A stretch of DNA of 46,163 nucleotides, taken from NCBI GenBank assembly GCA_023264765.1, contig JAHFVC010000001.1, positions 1 to 46,163 on the forward strand. Direction: 5' to 3'. Origin of the DNA: Mycobacterium sp. (lineage in GTDB: Bacteria > Actinomycetota > Actinomycetes > Mycobacteriales > Mycobacteriaceae). The translations under genes and the position numbers were made by a program. This document shows, one piece after another, positions 30,652-38,913 of this stretch; positions within the stretch are counted from its first letter, which is position 1, and every line of letters begins with the position of its first letter. Under the pieces are notes generated by a model. The model made no database searches, was not told where the DNA came from, and saw nothing but the letters and a program-made list of their open reading frames with translations.

Positions 30652-32160
30652 ATGCGTGCGAACCGTCCATTCGAAGCGTTGTCCGTGGCGGTGTTGTTGC
30701 CGGCGAGTGTCCTTGCGGCGCTGGTGGCCGCGCTCGCGCTGACCGGCTCCACGCAGTGGCCGACCTTGGCCGCGGCGGCCGCGGGCGTGGTGTTCGGGCT
30801 CCTGTTCGGCCTGGTGAGTTGGGCGTGCGCCGGCGGCCGCTCGGCACCGGCGGGCCGGGTGGCGGTCGCCGCGGTCCTCGGCGTCCTCGTCGGTGAGCTG
30901 GCAGCGGTGGTGGTCTTCGCCGGGCCGGTGGACCGCGCACTTGCGGCGCAAGCCGATTCGGCGCCCGCGGTCGTGGCCGCCACCGCGGAACTGGACCAGG
31001 CCCGGCAAGCGCGGGGCAACCTCGACGCCGCCGTCGAGGCGGCAAACAGCCGTCGAGACGAGGCCCTGGTGGTGGCCCGCTGCGAGTTCAATCCATCTCC
31101 GCAGTGCCCGCAGGTCCGGATCACGGGCGTGCCCGGTGCCGGACCCGAGACCCGGACCGCGAACGATTTCCTCGCCGACGCGCAACGCCAGGCCGACGCC
31201 GCCGTCGCGGACCGCGACGGCCGGGCGGCGGGCTTGGATGCCGCGATCGCGAGCCGGGAACAGGCGGTGCAGACGGCCCGCGGGAGCGCGGAGGTGAGCG
31301 GGCTCGGCACGCGCTGGGCCGCGATGAACGGTTACACGCTTTCCCATCCGGGGACGCTGGTGTTGCGGGTTCTGATTGACCTGCTGTTCGTGCTCTTGAG
31401 CGGGTTGCCGTTGATCCTGCGACGGTGGCGGGGGACCACCGCCGCCGAACGTGGGGAGGAAGCCGTGGCGCAACAGCACCGCGCCGAACTGGACGCCGAC
31501 ACCGCGATCGCGGTCAAGCGCGCCGAGGTCCGCGCGACGATCGACGAGATGTGGGCCGAGCAGGAAGTGGAGAGTGCCCGCCTGGCCATTGCCGCTCAGC
31601 ACGAGATCGACCGCGAGCAGCAGCGTCGCCGCGTGGAGCAGGAGCTGCAGGCCCGGGGGCCGGTGCGGGTGGTACGGCCGGAGCCGGTGTACCGCGAGAT
31701 CGAGCCTCCTGCCGACCTGTATCTGCCGATCGCCGCGGAGGCCGAAGCGGCGAGCATCCGGGCGGCGGGGGCGCCGGAGTCAAAGAACCTCCCGGCTGTC
31801 ACCGAGCCCCAACGATCGGGCGGGCTGCCGTCCATCCCCGTCATCCCCGAGGTCACGAAGGCGGCGGTGCGCTGGATCCGGCCGTTCGTGCCGCCGATCG
31901 TCGCCGGCGCCATCGACAACGCCACCAAGCCGTTGCGCCAGGTGTTCGAGGAGACCGAGGAAATCCATTTCACGCTGCGCCGCACGCACAAGGTGACCGT
32001 CGAGACCGACGGGCCGACCCAGCCCGCTGCGCCCGCCGAACCGGCGTGGAGGGACGTTGCCCAGCCGGCCCGTGTCAACGCGCAGCGTGGCCCCGAGGTG
32101 TCCGACGCGGAGGGTTTTCCCGAGTTGCCGGGCCGTCGGCAGCTACCGCCGTCCCGTTAG
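30652..32160 (+). CDS. DUF4407 membrane protein with coiled coil
   Basis: 502 aa from ATG 30652, with GGAG 7 nt upstream. Three helices near the N terminus (about 8-30, 37-58, 66-90), then a long extracytoplasmic coiled coil (about 95-220: APAVVAATAELDQARQ and DRDGRAAGLDAAIASREQ) containing CEFNPSPQC, a fourth helix (about 235-258), and a cytoplasmic helix rich in Glu/Arg/Gln (about 265-345, QQHRAELDADTAIAVKRAEV). The C-terminal 150 residues are Pro-rich with WIRPFVPPIVAGAID. This layout fits DUF4407. Function unknown; an envelope or membrane scaffold role is possible. It precedes the receptor kinase by 101 bp on the same strand. Confidence 0.82.
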   Translation: MRANRPFEALSVAVLLPASVLAALVAALALTGSTQWPTLAAAAAGVVFGLLFGLVSWACAGGRSAPAGRVAVAAVLGVLVGELAAVVVFAGPVDRALAAQADSAPAVVAATAELDQARQARGNLDAAVEAANSRRDEALVVARCEFNPSPQCPQVRITGVPGAGPETRTANDFLADAQRQADAAVADRDGRAAGLDAAIASREQAVQTARGSAEVSGLGTRWAAMNGYTLSHPGTLVLRVLIDLLFVLLSGLPLILRRWRGTTAAERGEEAVAQQHRAELDADTAIAVKRAEVRATIDEMWAEQEVESARLAIAAQHEIDREQQRRRVEQELQARGPVRVVRPEPVYREIEPPADLYLPIAAEAEAASIRAAGAPESKNLPAVTEPQRSGGLPSIPVIPEVTKAAVRWIRPFVPPIVAGAIDNATKPLRQVFEETEEIHFTLRRTHKVTVETDGPTQPAAPAEPAWRDVAQPARVNAQRGPEVSDAEGFPELPGRRQLPPSR

Positions 32161-32261
32161 CACCCATCCGCGCATGTGACGACAATTTTGCCACCGTGAT
32201 GTAGCTTCGATCGACACTGCGACGCACGCGACACAGAGGCCGGCGCCGAGAGGGAAACACG

Positions 32262-34037
32262 GTGGACGCGACACCTTTCGGGCACTATCAGCTGCAGGAG
32301 CTGATCGGCCGGGGTGGGATGGGTGAGGTCTACCAGGCCTATGACACCCGGACCAAGCGCATCGTCGCGCTCAAGGTGCTTCCCCCCAACCTCGCGCTGG
32401 ACGCCATGTTCCAGGCCCGTTTCCGGCAGGAATCGCAGGCAGCCGCGGGTGTCAGTGACCCGCACGTCGTGCCGATCCACGGCTTCGGTGAGATCGACGG
32501 CCGGCTCTACCTGGACATGCGGCTCATCGAGGGGCAAACGCTCGGCGCGATCCTGGCCGACGCCGACAAACCGCAGGAACCCGAGTTCGCGGTCAAGGTG
32601 GTCGAGCAGGTGGCCTCCGCCCTGGACGCGGCGCATCGACAGGATCTCATCCACCGCGACGTCAAGCCGTCCAACATCCTGATCACCAAGCAGGACTTCG
32701 CGTACCTGATCGACTTCGGGCTGGCCCGGGTGGCAGGTGAAGTCGGGATGACGACGGCCGGCAGCACGCTGGGCACGTTGGCCTACATGGCACCCGAGCG
32801 CTTCGACGGCGGACAGGCCGATCCGCGGGCCGACATCTACGCCCTGACGTGCGTGCTCTACGAATGTCTCACCGGCAGGCGGCCCTACCCGGCCGAGAGT
32901 CTGGAACAGCAGATCGCGGGGCACATGGTGACGCCGCCGCCCAAACCGTCGCAGCTCAATCCGCGGCTGGAACCCTTCGACGAGGTGATCGCGAAAGGGA
33001 TGGCCAAGAAACCGGGCAAGCGCTACCAGACCGGTGCCGAGTTGGCTGCGGCCGCTCGACAGGCGCTGAGCACGCCCGTCCGGGTCGCCGGGTCGAGCTT
33101 CGGATCGGGGCGGCACTCGGCTACGCGCACGGGTGCCGGTGGCAGCCGGCGGATGCCACAGCGGGCGCTCGTGGTGGCCGGGGTGCTGGTCCTCGTCGGT
33201 GCCAGTGCGGTCGCGGCGTGGAAATGGTGGGAGCCGCACGAGCCCGTCGCGACGGGGTTGCCCGGATCCGTCGCGGCGATCGCGGCCACAGTGCCCGCCG
33301 ACATCCGGGACACCGGCAAGCTGGTGATCGGGGTGAACGTCCCGTATGCGCCCAATGAGTTCAAGAATTCCGCCGGGGAGATCGTCGGCTTCGACGTCGA
33401 CCTGATGAATGCCGTGGCGCGCACCCTCGGTTTGACCCCCGAATACCGGGAGACCGAATTCGACCAGATCATCCCGGCGGTGCAGAGCGGTACGTACGAC
33501 ATCGGGATGTCCTCGGTCACCGACACCGTGGAACGCCAGAAATCGGTCGACTTCGTCACCTACTTCGAGGCGGGCACATTGTGGGCGCAGCGAGCCGGAC
33601 AGACGGTCCGCCCTGATTCGGCGTGCGGCCTGCGCGTCGGGGTGTCCGACAGCGTCCTGCAGGAGACGGTGGAGATCCCCGCCAAGAGCGACGAGTGCGT
33701 GGCGGCAGGTCTGGCGCCCATCGACAAGGTCGTCTATGACCGGCAGGACGATGTGACGGCCGCGCTCATCGCCGGTGACATCGCCGCCATGTCCGCCGAT
33801 TCGCCGGTGACCGGGTTCGCCATCAAACTCAGCGGCGGATCGCTGATTCCCGCCGGTGAGGTGTTCGACGCGGCGCCCTACGGGTGGCCGGTGGCCAAGG
33901 GCTCCGGGCTGGCGCAGTCGCTCATGCAGGCGCTGACACACCTGATCACCACCGGCGAGTACAAGACCATCGCCACCATGTGGGGCGTGGAAAAGGGCAT
34001 GGTCCCCGAACCCTTGCTCAACGGGGCTTCGCGCTAG
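32262..34037 (+). CDS. receptor Ser/Thr kinase with an extracellular family-3 solute-binding domain
   Basis: 591 aa from GTG 32262 with AGGG upstream. Residues about 8-270 are a Hanks-type kinase with all key elements: GRGGMGEVY (16-24), Lys38, HRDVKPSN (131-138), DFG (151-153) and APE (177-179). A juxtamembrane basic linker and a single membrane helix (about 302-320) follow. Residues 345-580 match SBP_bac_3 proteins: DTGKLVIGVNVPYAPNEF, EIVGFDVDLMNAVARTLG, YDIGMSSVTDTVERQK, typical of polar amino-acid-binding proteins. So the ligand-binding domain faces outward and the kinase inward, in one chain; no ABC transporter gene is adjacent. Mycobacterial kinases more often carry PASTA or other sensor domains. 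Ligand unknown; amino acid likely. Confidence 0.9.
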   Translation: MDATPFGHYQLQELIGRGGMGEVYQAYDTRTKRIVALKVLPPNLALDAMFQARFRQESQAAAGVSDPHVVPIHGFGEIDGRLYLDMRLIEGQTLGAILADADKPQEPEFAVKVVEQVASALDAAHRQDLIHRDVKPSNILITKQDFAYLIDFGLARVAGEVGMTTAGSTLGTLAYMAPERFDGGQADPRADIYALTCVLYECLTGRRPYPAESLEQQIAGHMVTPPPKPSQLNPRLEPFDEVIAKGMAKKPGKRYQTGAELAAAARQALSTPVRVAGSSFGSGRHSATRTGAGGSRRMPQRALVVAGVLVLVGASAVAAWKWWEPHEPVATGLPGSVAAIAATVPADIRDTGKLVIGVNVPYAPNEFKNSAGEIVGFDVDLMNAVARTLGLTPEYRETEFDQIIPAVQSGTYDIGMSSVTDTVERQKSVDFVTYFEAGTLWAQRAGQTVRPDSACGLRVGVSDSVLQETVEIPAKSDECVAAGLAPIDKVVYDRQDDVTAALIAGDIAAMSADSPVTGFAIKLSGGSLIPAGEVFDAAPYGWPVAKGSGLAQSLMQALTHLITTGEYKTIATMWGVEKGMVPEPLLNGASR

Positions 34038-34045
34038 CCTCTTGT

Positions 34046-34141
34046 CCCCCGATCGGGGGAACACGACTTCCCCCGGTGGATGGGCCGGTCACCCGACATA
34101 CATCGGGGTGCGTGCGCGGCATTCTTGTATCAACGCCGGAA
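34046..34141 (+). promoter_or_regulatory. 96-bp conserved upstream element, copy B
   Basis: Gapless match to 13034-13129. Here the first block is the perfect 14-bp palindrome CCCCCGATCGGGGG (34046-34059), followed by ACGACTTC, CCGGTG, ACCCGACA and GGCATTCTT with TCAACGCCGGAA. It lies 9 bp after the receptor kinase stop and 50 bp before the His-rich peptide start, so the palindrome could also affect termination of the kinase gene. Confidence 0.8.
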
Positions 34142-34191
34142 CACACCGGACAGATACAGCGAAAAGCCAAGCCGCACAAGGAGAACATGAC

Positions 34192-34398
34192 ATGAGCACC
34201 ATCGCCCGCCGGATCGCCGCCGGAATCGTCCTCGCGGCAGCGCCGACCCTGATCGCCCTCGGTGTCGCAGGCAACGCCGATGCGCACACCACTCTGGCGA
34301 ACAACGGCCCGCAGGTCGCCCACACCGCGTTCGCGCATCAGGACAACGCTCCGCAGCCGGGCACCGCGGTGCACCATCACCACCAGAAGAACCGCTAG
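34192..34398 (+). CDS. small secreted His-rich peptide
   Basis: 68 aa from ATG 34192; AAGGAG is 8 nt upstream. Signal peptide of about 31 residues ends GNADAHTT. The mature peptide of about 37 residues has seven or more histidines, with HTAFAHQ in the middle and HHHHQKN at the end, so metal (Zn, Ni, Cu) or haem binding is plausible. No cysteine. It has no similarity to the peptide encoded at 13156 in its mature part, although both have the same upstream element. It ends 3 bp before the convergent small basic protein gene. Confidence 0.8.
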   Translation: MSTIARRIAAGIVLAAAPTLIALGVAGNADAHTTLANNGPQVAHTAFAHQDNAPQPGTAVHHHHQKNR

Positions 34399-34401
34399 GC
34401 G

Positions 34402-34533
34402 CTACCGCTTCTTGGGGCGCGGCACCTCGATGGCCGCGGCGCCATCTCCATCGGCCCGCTTGGCCGCGCGCTTCTCTTTGATCGACTGACCGGATTTCTT
34501 GGTCATGCTCTGGCGTGGTGACTTGTCGGCCAT
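34402..34533 (-). CDS. small basic protein (43 aa)
   Basis: 43 aa from ATG 34533, preceded by AAGGGGG; the frame upstream of this ATG is not supported. It starts MADKSPRQSMTKKSGQSIKEK and ends AAAIEVPRPKKR: more than a quarter Lys/Arg, no hydrophobic core, so likely unfolded or nucleic-acid-binding. The N-terminal half looks like a conserved mycobacterial small protein of unknown function. Upstream, GAAATTC (34620-34626) and GAATTTC (34640-34646) form an inverted repeat 87 bp before the start. Confidence 0.75.
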   Translation of the reverse strand: MADKSPRQSMTKKSGQSIKEKRAAKRADGDGAAAIEVPRPKKR

Positions 34534-34677
34534 GGCGGCCCCCTTGATCTGGGGCCGAAGTGGTCCCTGCCGTCCGACCCTACACGTACTCCCGATACCG
34601 GCGTCCCCGGCTTTGTTGTGAAATTCCTTGAAAATCAGTGAATTTCGCATGATCGGCCCGATACGACGGGGTTCGGC

Positions 34678-35562
34678 TCACGCGGCGTCGCGCAGCCGCA
34701 CCATGCGCGTGGTCGAACTCTCGTCCAGCTCGACGGTGTCCGACCGGGACCGCAGGAAGTCACTGAACGACCGGAATCCCAGAGATTTCTCGCTGAACGA
34801 CGGATCCATCCGCTTCATCTGTGCCTTCACCGCGGAGTTGTGCAGCCAGTCGACATCGTCCTTCTCCATGCCGATCTGTAGGGCCCGGGTCAGCAGCGCG
34901 GTCGCGGCCGTCTGTGGGTCGGGCGCGGCGGGTTCGTCCTCGACCTTTTCCTCGGGTGCCGACCTCTTGGTGCGCCGGGCCGGTTTGGTGGGCTCCGGCG
35001 CGGGCGCGGGTTCGAACACCGGGACGCCCGGCAAGGCGTCGTAGACGACGAACTCATCGCAGGCCGCGGCCAGCGCACGACTGGACGAGCCCGCCACACC
35101 GATACCCACCACGTAGCGGCCGAGTCGTTTGCAGCGTTGGGCCAGCGGTATGTAGTCGGAGTCGCCGGCGACGATCACCACATGCGTGAGGTCGGGTAAC
35201 CGGAACATGTCCTCGACGGCATCGACGGCGAGCCGGATGTCGGCGCCGTTCTTGCCGTATGCCGCCGCGGGAAACAGTTGCACAAGATCGACGGCCCTGC
35301 CCACCAATTGTTGGCGGTATCCGGCATTGACGTCGGCCGACCAGTCGGCGTAGGCCCGGGTGAGTACCAGCGTGCCGAACGACGAGGCGAAGTCCAGGAC
35401 GGCGCCGACATCGACGGTGGCGCGCGCCAGGTGATCGGCCTCCAGCCCCTTGGCTTTGTCGCGCTGAAACGAATTGCGCCCGTTGACCTGGTCGTATCGG
35501 GAGATGACGATGTTGTCGAAGTCGAGGTAGACCGCCACGCGGGTGGCTGCGGTGTCCGTCAT
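34678..35562 (-). CDS. NYN-domain nuclease with C-terminal OST-HTH/LOTUS-like domain
   Basis: 294 aa from ATG 35562 (ATG 35580 is six codons earlier; neither ribosome site decides). Residues 1-165 are a NYN (PIN-like) domain: VAVYLDFDNIV with Asp14 and Asp16, LTRAYADWS, KNGADIRLAVDAVEDMF, and VIVAGDSDYIPLAQRCK, all four acidic positions expected for the metal site. An Ala/Pro/Glu-rich linker (about 185-215) joins a C-terminal LOTUS-like domain (ALQIGMEKDDVDWLHNSAVK, DPSFSEKSLGFRSFSDFL). The fusion suggests an RNase recognising structured RNA, such as G-rich or quadruplex-forming RNA as proposed for LOTUS domains. RNA target unknown. Confidence 0.88.
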   Translation of the reverse strand: MTDTAATRVAVYLDFDNIVISRYDQVNGRNSFQRDKAKGLEADHLARATVDVGAVLDFASSFGTLVLTRAYADWSADVNAGYRQQLVGRAVDLVQLFPAAAYGKNGADIRLAVDAVEDMFRLPDLTHVVIVAGDSDYIPLAQRCKRLGRYVVGIGVAGSSSRALAAACDEFVVYDALPGVPVFEPAPAPEPTKPARRTKRSAPEEKVEDEPAAPDPQTAATALLTRALQIGMEKDDVDWLHNSAVKAQMKRMDPSFSEKSLGFRSFSDFLRSRSDTVELDESSTTRMVRLRDAA

Positions 35563-35681
35563 CGGTCCAGTCTGGCCCATCGCTGTCCCGCCTTTGGCGC
35601 GGATCGCTCCCGGCGCCTAAACTGGGGTGACGCATTTGAGCGGCCCGCTACCCGCCGCCGCGCAGACGGGCGGAAAAACAG

Positions 35682-36806
35682 GTGGCAATCACGGACATCG
35701 CGGCATACGCGAAGTTGAGCAAGGCCGACGTCGAAGCATTCGGTGCGGAGTTGGATCTCATCCGCAGCGATGTCGAGGAATCGCGCGGTGCGCGCGATGC
35801 CGCGTATATCCGCCGGGTGATCGTCTTCCAGCGCACGCTGGACGTAGCGGCACGGCTGCTGATCGCGGGAAGCCGAAGCAAGACCGGTTGGCTGCTCGGC
35901 ACCGCGTCGCTGGCCTATGCGAAATCCGTTGAGAATATGGAAATCGGGCACAACGTCTGCCACGGTCAGTGGGACTGGATGAATGATCCGGAGATCCACT
36001 CGACCACCTGGGAATGGGACATGGTGGGTCCGTCGGCGCAGTGGAGCTATTCACACAACTATCGGCATCACGTGTTCAGCAATGTGATCGGCGTGGACGA
36101 CGACCTCGGCTTCGGGGTCCTGCGGGTGACAGAAGACCAGCCCTGGCGTCCCGAGCACCTGCTGCAGCCGTTGCGAAATTTGTTGCTGGCCACCATCTTC
36201 GAATGGGGGATCGCGCGACACGGTCTGCATTCCGGACGTGAGCGGGCCACCACAGAGGACGGCAAGCGGGCGGTCACCGACGCGATGATGGCCAAGATCT
36301 GGCGCCAGGTGGCCAAGGACTATGTCATCGTGCCCGCGCTCAGCCTGCGCAGATGGCGCCGCACGCTCGGGGCGAACGCCACAGCCAACCTGCTGCGCAA
36401 CTACTGGGCCTATGTGGTGATCTTCTGCGGGCACTTCCCGGACGGTGTGCAGCAGTTCGCCCCGGAGGTCCTGCAGGAAGAGACCAGGGCGGAGTGGTAC
36501 CTGCGGCAGATGTTGGGCGCGGCGAACTTCAAAGCCGGCCGGCTGCTTGCACTTTCCAGCGGCAATCTGTGCTACCAGATCGAGCATCACCTGTTCCCCG
36601 ATCTGCCGAGCAACCGCTATCCGGAGATCAGCGTGCGCGTGCGCGAACTGTGCGTGAAATACGACATCGCCTACACCACGGGATCGTTGCCCCGGCAGTA
36701 CCTGCAGACGTTGCGGACCAATTTCCGGCTGGCCCTGCCCGACGGCGGATGGGCGGCGGCCTGGCGGCAGTTACGCGAGACCAGGTCGAACGGAGCGCCG
36801 GCGTAG
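35682..36806 (+). CDS. membrane fatty-acid desaturase (acyl-CoA desaturase family)
   Basis: 374 aa from GTG 35682. The three His boxes of di-iron desaturases are present: HNVCH (His90, His94), HNYRHH (His125, 129, 130) and QIEHHLFP (299-306). Between them lie only two clear hydrophobic stretches, which fits the short-helix topology of the DesA3-like branch. It introduces a double bond in acyl-CoA using oxygen and a ferredoxin/reductase partner (not nearby). The motif CVENMEIGHN-type start (here KSVENMEIGHN) and WDWMNDPEIHSTTWEWD are typical of a group conserved in mycobacteria with unknown regiospecificity. Followed after 12 bp by the GAF-ANTAR gene. Confidence 0.9.
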   Translation: MAITDIAAYAKLSKADVEAFGAELDLIRSDVEESRGARDAAYIRRVIVFQRTLDVAARLLIAGSRSKTGWLLGTASLAYAKSVENMEIGHNVCHGQWDWMNDPEIHSTTWEWDMVGPSAQWSYSHNYRHHVFSNVIGVDDDLGFGVLRVTEDQPWRPEHLLQPLRNLLLATIFEWGIARHGLHSGRERATTEDGKRAVTDAMMAKIWRQVAKDYVIVPALSLRRWRRTLGANATANLLRNYWAYVVIFCGHFPDGVQQFAPEVLQEETRAEWYLRQMLGAANFKAGRLLALSSGNLCYQIEHHLFPDLPSNRYPEISVRVRELCVKYDIAYTTGSLPRQYLQTLRTNFRLALPDGGWAAAWRQLRETRSNGAPA

Positions 36807-36818
36807 CCGAGCCCGGCG

Positions 36819-37583
36819 ATGGCTGACTTCCTCGTGGACGACGACGGCACCACAGCGGTCGCCGACCTCCAGGCCGGGCTGAGCAGTCTCGCGGGATTGG
36901 TGGCGGGCAGCCTGGACTTGGCGCAGGTGCTCGTCGAGGTGGCTGCGTCGGCGGTACGTGCCATTCCGGGTGCCGATGGAGCGGGTGTGACGCTGCTGCG
37001 ACCGACGACCGGTGCGGATCCCGTTGTGGTCTTGGCCGGCAGCGCCCCGTTCGTCGCCGAAATCGACGCGATTCAGTACGAAACGCTGCATGAAGGGCCC
37101 TGCATCACGGCGGTTGCGCAGCGGCGCACTGTTCGGTCCGGTTCGTTGGGTGGGGACAAGAACTGGCCGCGGTTCGGACCGCGGGTGGGCCGAATGGGGG
37201 TGCACAGCGCCTTGGCCGTGCCGCTGTTACTTGCCGACCAGGTCGTCGGTGCGATCAGCGTGTACGCGAACAGTAAGGACGCCTTCGACGACCACGCGGC
37301 CGAATTCGGTGAACTCTTCGCCACGCCGGCCGCCGTCGCCGTCCACAACGCCCGAATCCTGGCCGATGCGCTCACCCTGACGGCCCAACTCCAGGCGGCG
37401 CTGGAGACGCGACCCGTGATCGATCAGGCGATCGGGATCATCCGGGCGCGCACCGGCCGCAGCGCCGGGGAGGCGTTCACCCAACTGCGGGTGATGAGTC
37501 AGGCGGAGCAACGCAAGCTGACCGAGATGGCCGAACAGATCGTCGACGAGGCGGTTCGGCGGGCTCGTACCCGCCGCACCTGA
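36819..37583 (+). CDS. GAF-ANTAR domain regulator (2)
   Basis: 254 aa from ATG 36819. GAF domain at about 25-180 (IPGADGAGVTLLR, then HEGPCITAVAQRRTV and MGVHSALAVPLLLADQVVGAISVYA). ANTAR domain at about 190-250 (LQAALETRPVIDQAIGIIRARTG, then AFTQLRVMSQAEQRKL). It should bind hairpin pairs in target leaders and antiterminate. The gene starts 12 bp after the desaturase, so the two are probably cotranscribed, which may link desaturation and a cell signal. The GT4 gene follows on the same strand after about 140 bp. Only about 25 percent similar to the ANTAR gene at 19246 by eye. Confidence 0.9.
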   Translation: MADFLVDDDGTTAVADLQAGLSSLAGLVAGSLDLAQVLVEVAASAVRAIPGADGAGVTLLRPTTGADPVVVLAGSAPFVAEIDAIQYETLHEGPCITAVAQRRTVRSGSLGGDKNWPRFGPRVGRMGVHSALAVPLLLADQVVGAISVYANSKDAFDDHAAEFGELFATPAAVAVHNARILADALTLTAQLQAALETRPVIDQAIGIIRARTGRSAGEAFTQLRVMSQAEQRKLTEMAEQIVDEAVRRARTRRT

Positions 37584-37725
37584 CCAGCCGAGATGAGTCC
37601 CGCAGTGTAGAGTTCGAGGAGTTGGGACCCCAGCCGGTCCGGGATGGGTCAGCTGTCCGCCGTTGACTTCACAGAGCGATCGCTCGTGCCGGACACATCG
37701 GTGTTTTCCTGATGTCTGGATCACC

Positions 37726-38913
37726 TTGAATTCCTCGTCCACGTACCAGTTCTCCCACACACCCCTACTGGACCGCCGTCGGTCGGACAACCTCACCTTC
37801 GGAGTCCTCAGTACATATCCGCCAACGCCTTGTGGTCTGGCGAACTTCAGTGCGGCCCTGGCCGACGGACTTTCCAGCACCGGCGCCGAGGTCAACGTTG
37901 TCCGGATCGCCGACGGTACACCGTCTCGCAGCGCCCGCGTCATCGGTGAGCTGGTCAATGGGTCGCCGGCATCGGTGGCGGCCTGTTCGGATCTGCTCGG
38001 CGGGAGCGATGTCGCCGTCATCCAGCACGAGTTCGGTGTCTACGGCGGAACCGACGGCGATGAGGTAGTGGATATCCTTGGCGCCTTGGAGATTCCGTCC
38101 ATCGTCGTGGCCCACACCGTCCCCAACGACCCCACCGCGCATCAGCGTTCGGTCTTACAGGCGGTGACGACGCTGGCCGATCACGTCGTGGTGATGTCTG
38201 AGTCGGCGCGGACCCGGCTGTGCGCGCTCTTCGGGGTGGAACCCCGAAAAGTGACGACCATTGCGCACGGTGCGACTGTTGCCGCGTCCACCCACACCAA
38301 TCGCAGTGGGCGGCCCACACTGCTGACCTGGGGCTTGATCGGGCCGGGCAAAGGCATCGAGCGGGTCATCGATTCGATGGGGACCCTGCACACCCTCAGC
38401 GGCAATCCGAGATATCTCATTGCCGGTCGTACCCATCCGAAAGTGCTTGCGGCCGAAGGAGAGGCCTATCGCGAAGCTCGCATCGAGCAGGCGCGGCGCA
38501 CCGGTGTGGCTGCCCATGTGCAGTTCGACGCCAGCTACCGGGATGTGCAGTCGCTGTCGTCCCTCGTGCAATCCGCGTCCGTCGTAGTGCTGCCCTATGA
38601 CTCGACCGAGCAGGTGACCTCCGGTGTCCTGGTCGACGCCGTCGCTGCCGGTCGGCCGGTGATCGCCACCGCTTTCCCGCATGCCGTAGAACTGCTGGCC
38701 GGCGGAGCCGGCATCGTTGTGGCACACGATGATCCGGAGGCGATGACAACCGCGATTCACTCCGTCCTGACCAGGCCCCGTCTGGCGGGTGCGATGGCCG
38801 CGGAGGCGCGCCGGATCGCACCGGCGATGGCCTGGCCGGTCATTGCCGGCCGCTACCAGACACTGGCGCAACGGCTCCTGGCGACACAGTCCAAGCGGAC
38901 ATGGCTGAGCTAG
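37726..38913 (+). CDS. GT4-type glycosyltransferase, first gene of a mannoside operon
   Basis: 395 aa if begun at TTG 37726; TTG 37663 (416 aa) is the alternative, and no strong ribosome site decides. GT-B fold: N-terminal Rossmann with STYPPTPCGLANFSAALA, VAVIQHEFGVYGG and VVAHTV; C-terminal domain with LTWGLIGPGKGIERVID, LIAGRTHP and the sugar-nucleotide signature region PYDSTEQVTSGVLVDAVAAGRPVIAT. The usual EXFGxxxxE motif is replaced by EQVTSGVLVDA, a departure seen in some GT4 members. Donor unknown; linkage with a GH130 gene suggests GDP-mannose or mannose-1-phosphate-derived donors. The next gene overlaps by 13 nt. Confidence 0.83.
   Translation: MNSSSTYQFSHTPLLDRRRSDNLTFGVLSTYPPTPCGLANFSAALADGLSSTGAEVNVVRIADGTPSRSARVIGELVNGSPASVAACSDLLGGSDVAVIQHEFGVYGGTDGDEVVDILGALEIPSIVVAHTVPNDPTAHQRSVLQAVTTLADHVVVMSESARTRLCALFGVEPRKVTTIAHGATVAASTHTNRSGRPTLLTWGLIGPGKGIERVIDSMGTLHTLSGNPRYLIAGRTHPKVLAAEGEAYREARIEQARRTGVAAHVQFDASYRDVQSLSSLVQSASVVVLPYDSTEQVTSGVLVDAVAAGRPVIATAFPHAVELLAGGAGIVVAHDDPEAMTTAIHSVLTRPRLAGAMAAEARRIAPAMAWPVIAGRYQTLAQRLLATQSKRTWLS

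Noticed and set aside
29316..30896. Long plus-strand frame opposite the large membrane protein
   Set aside because: Antisense shadow; composition rich in Arg, Gln and His with no recognisable domain.
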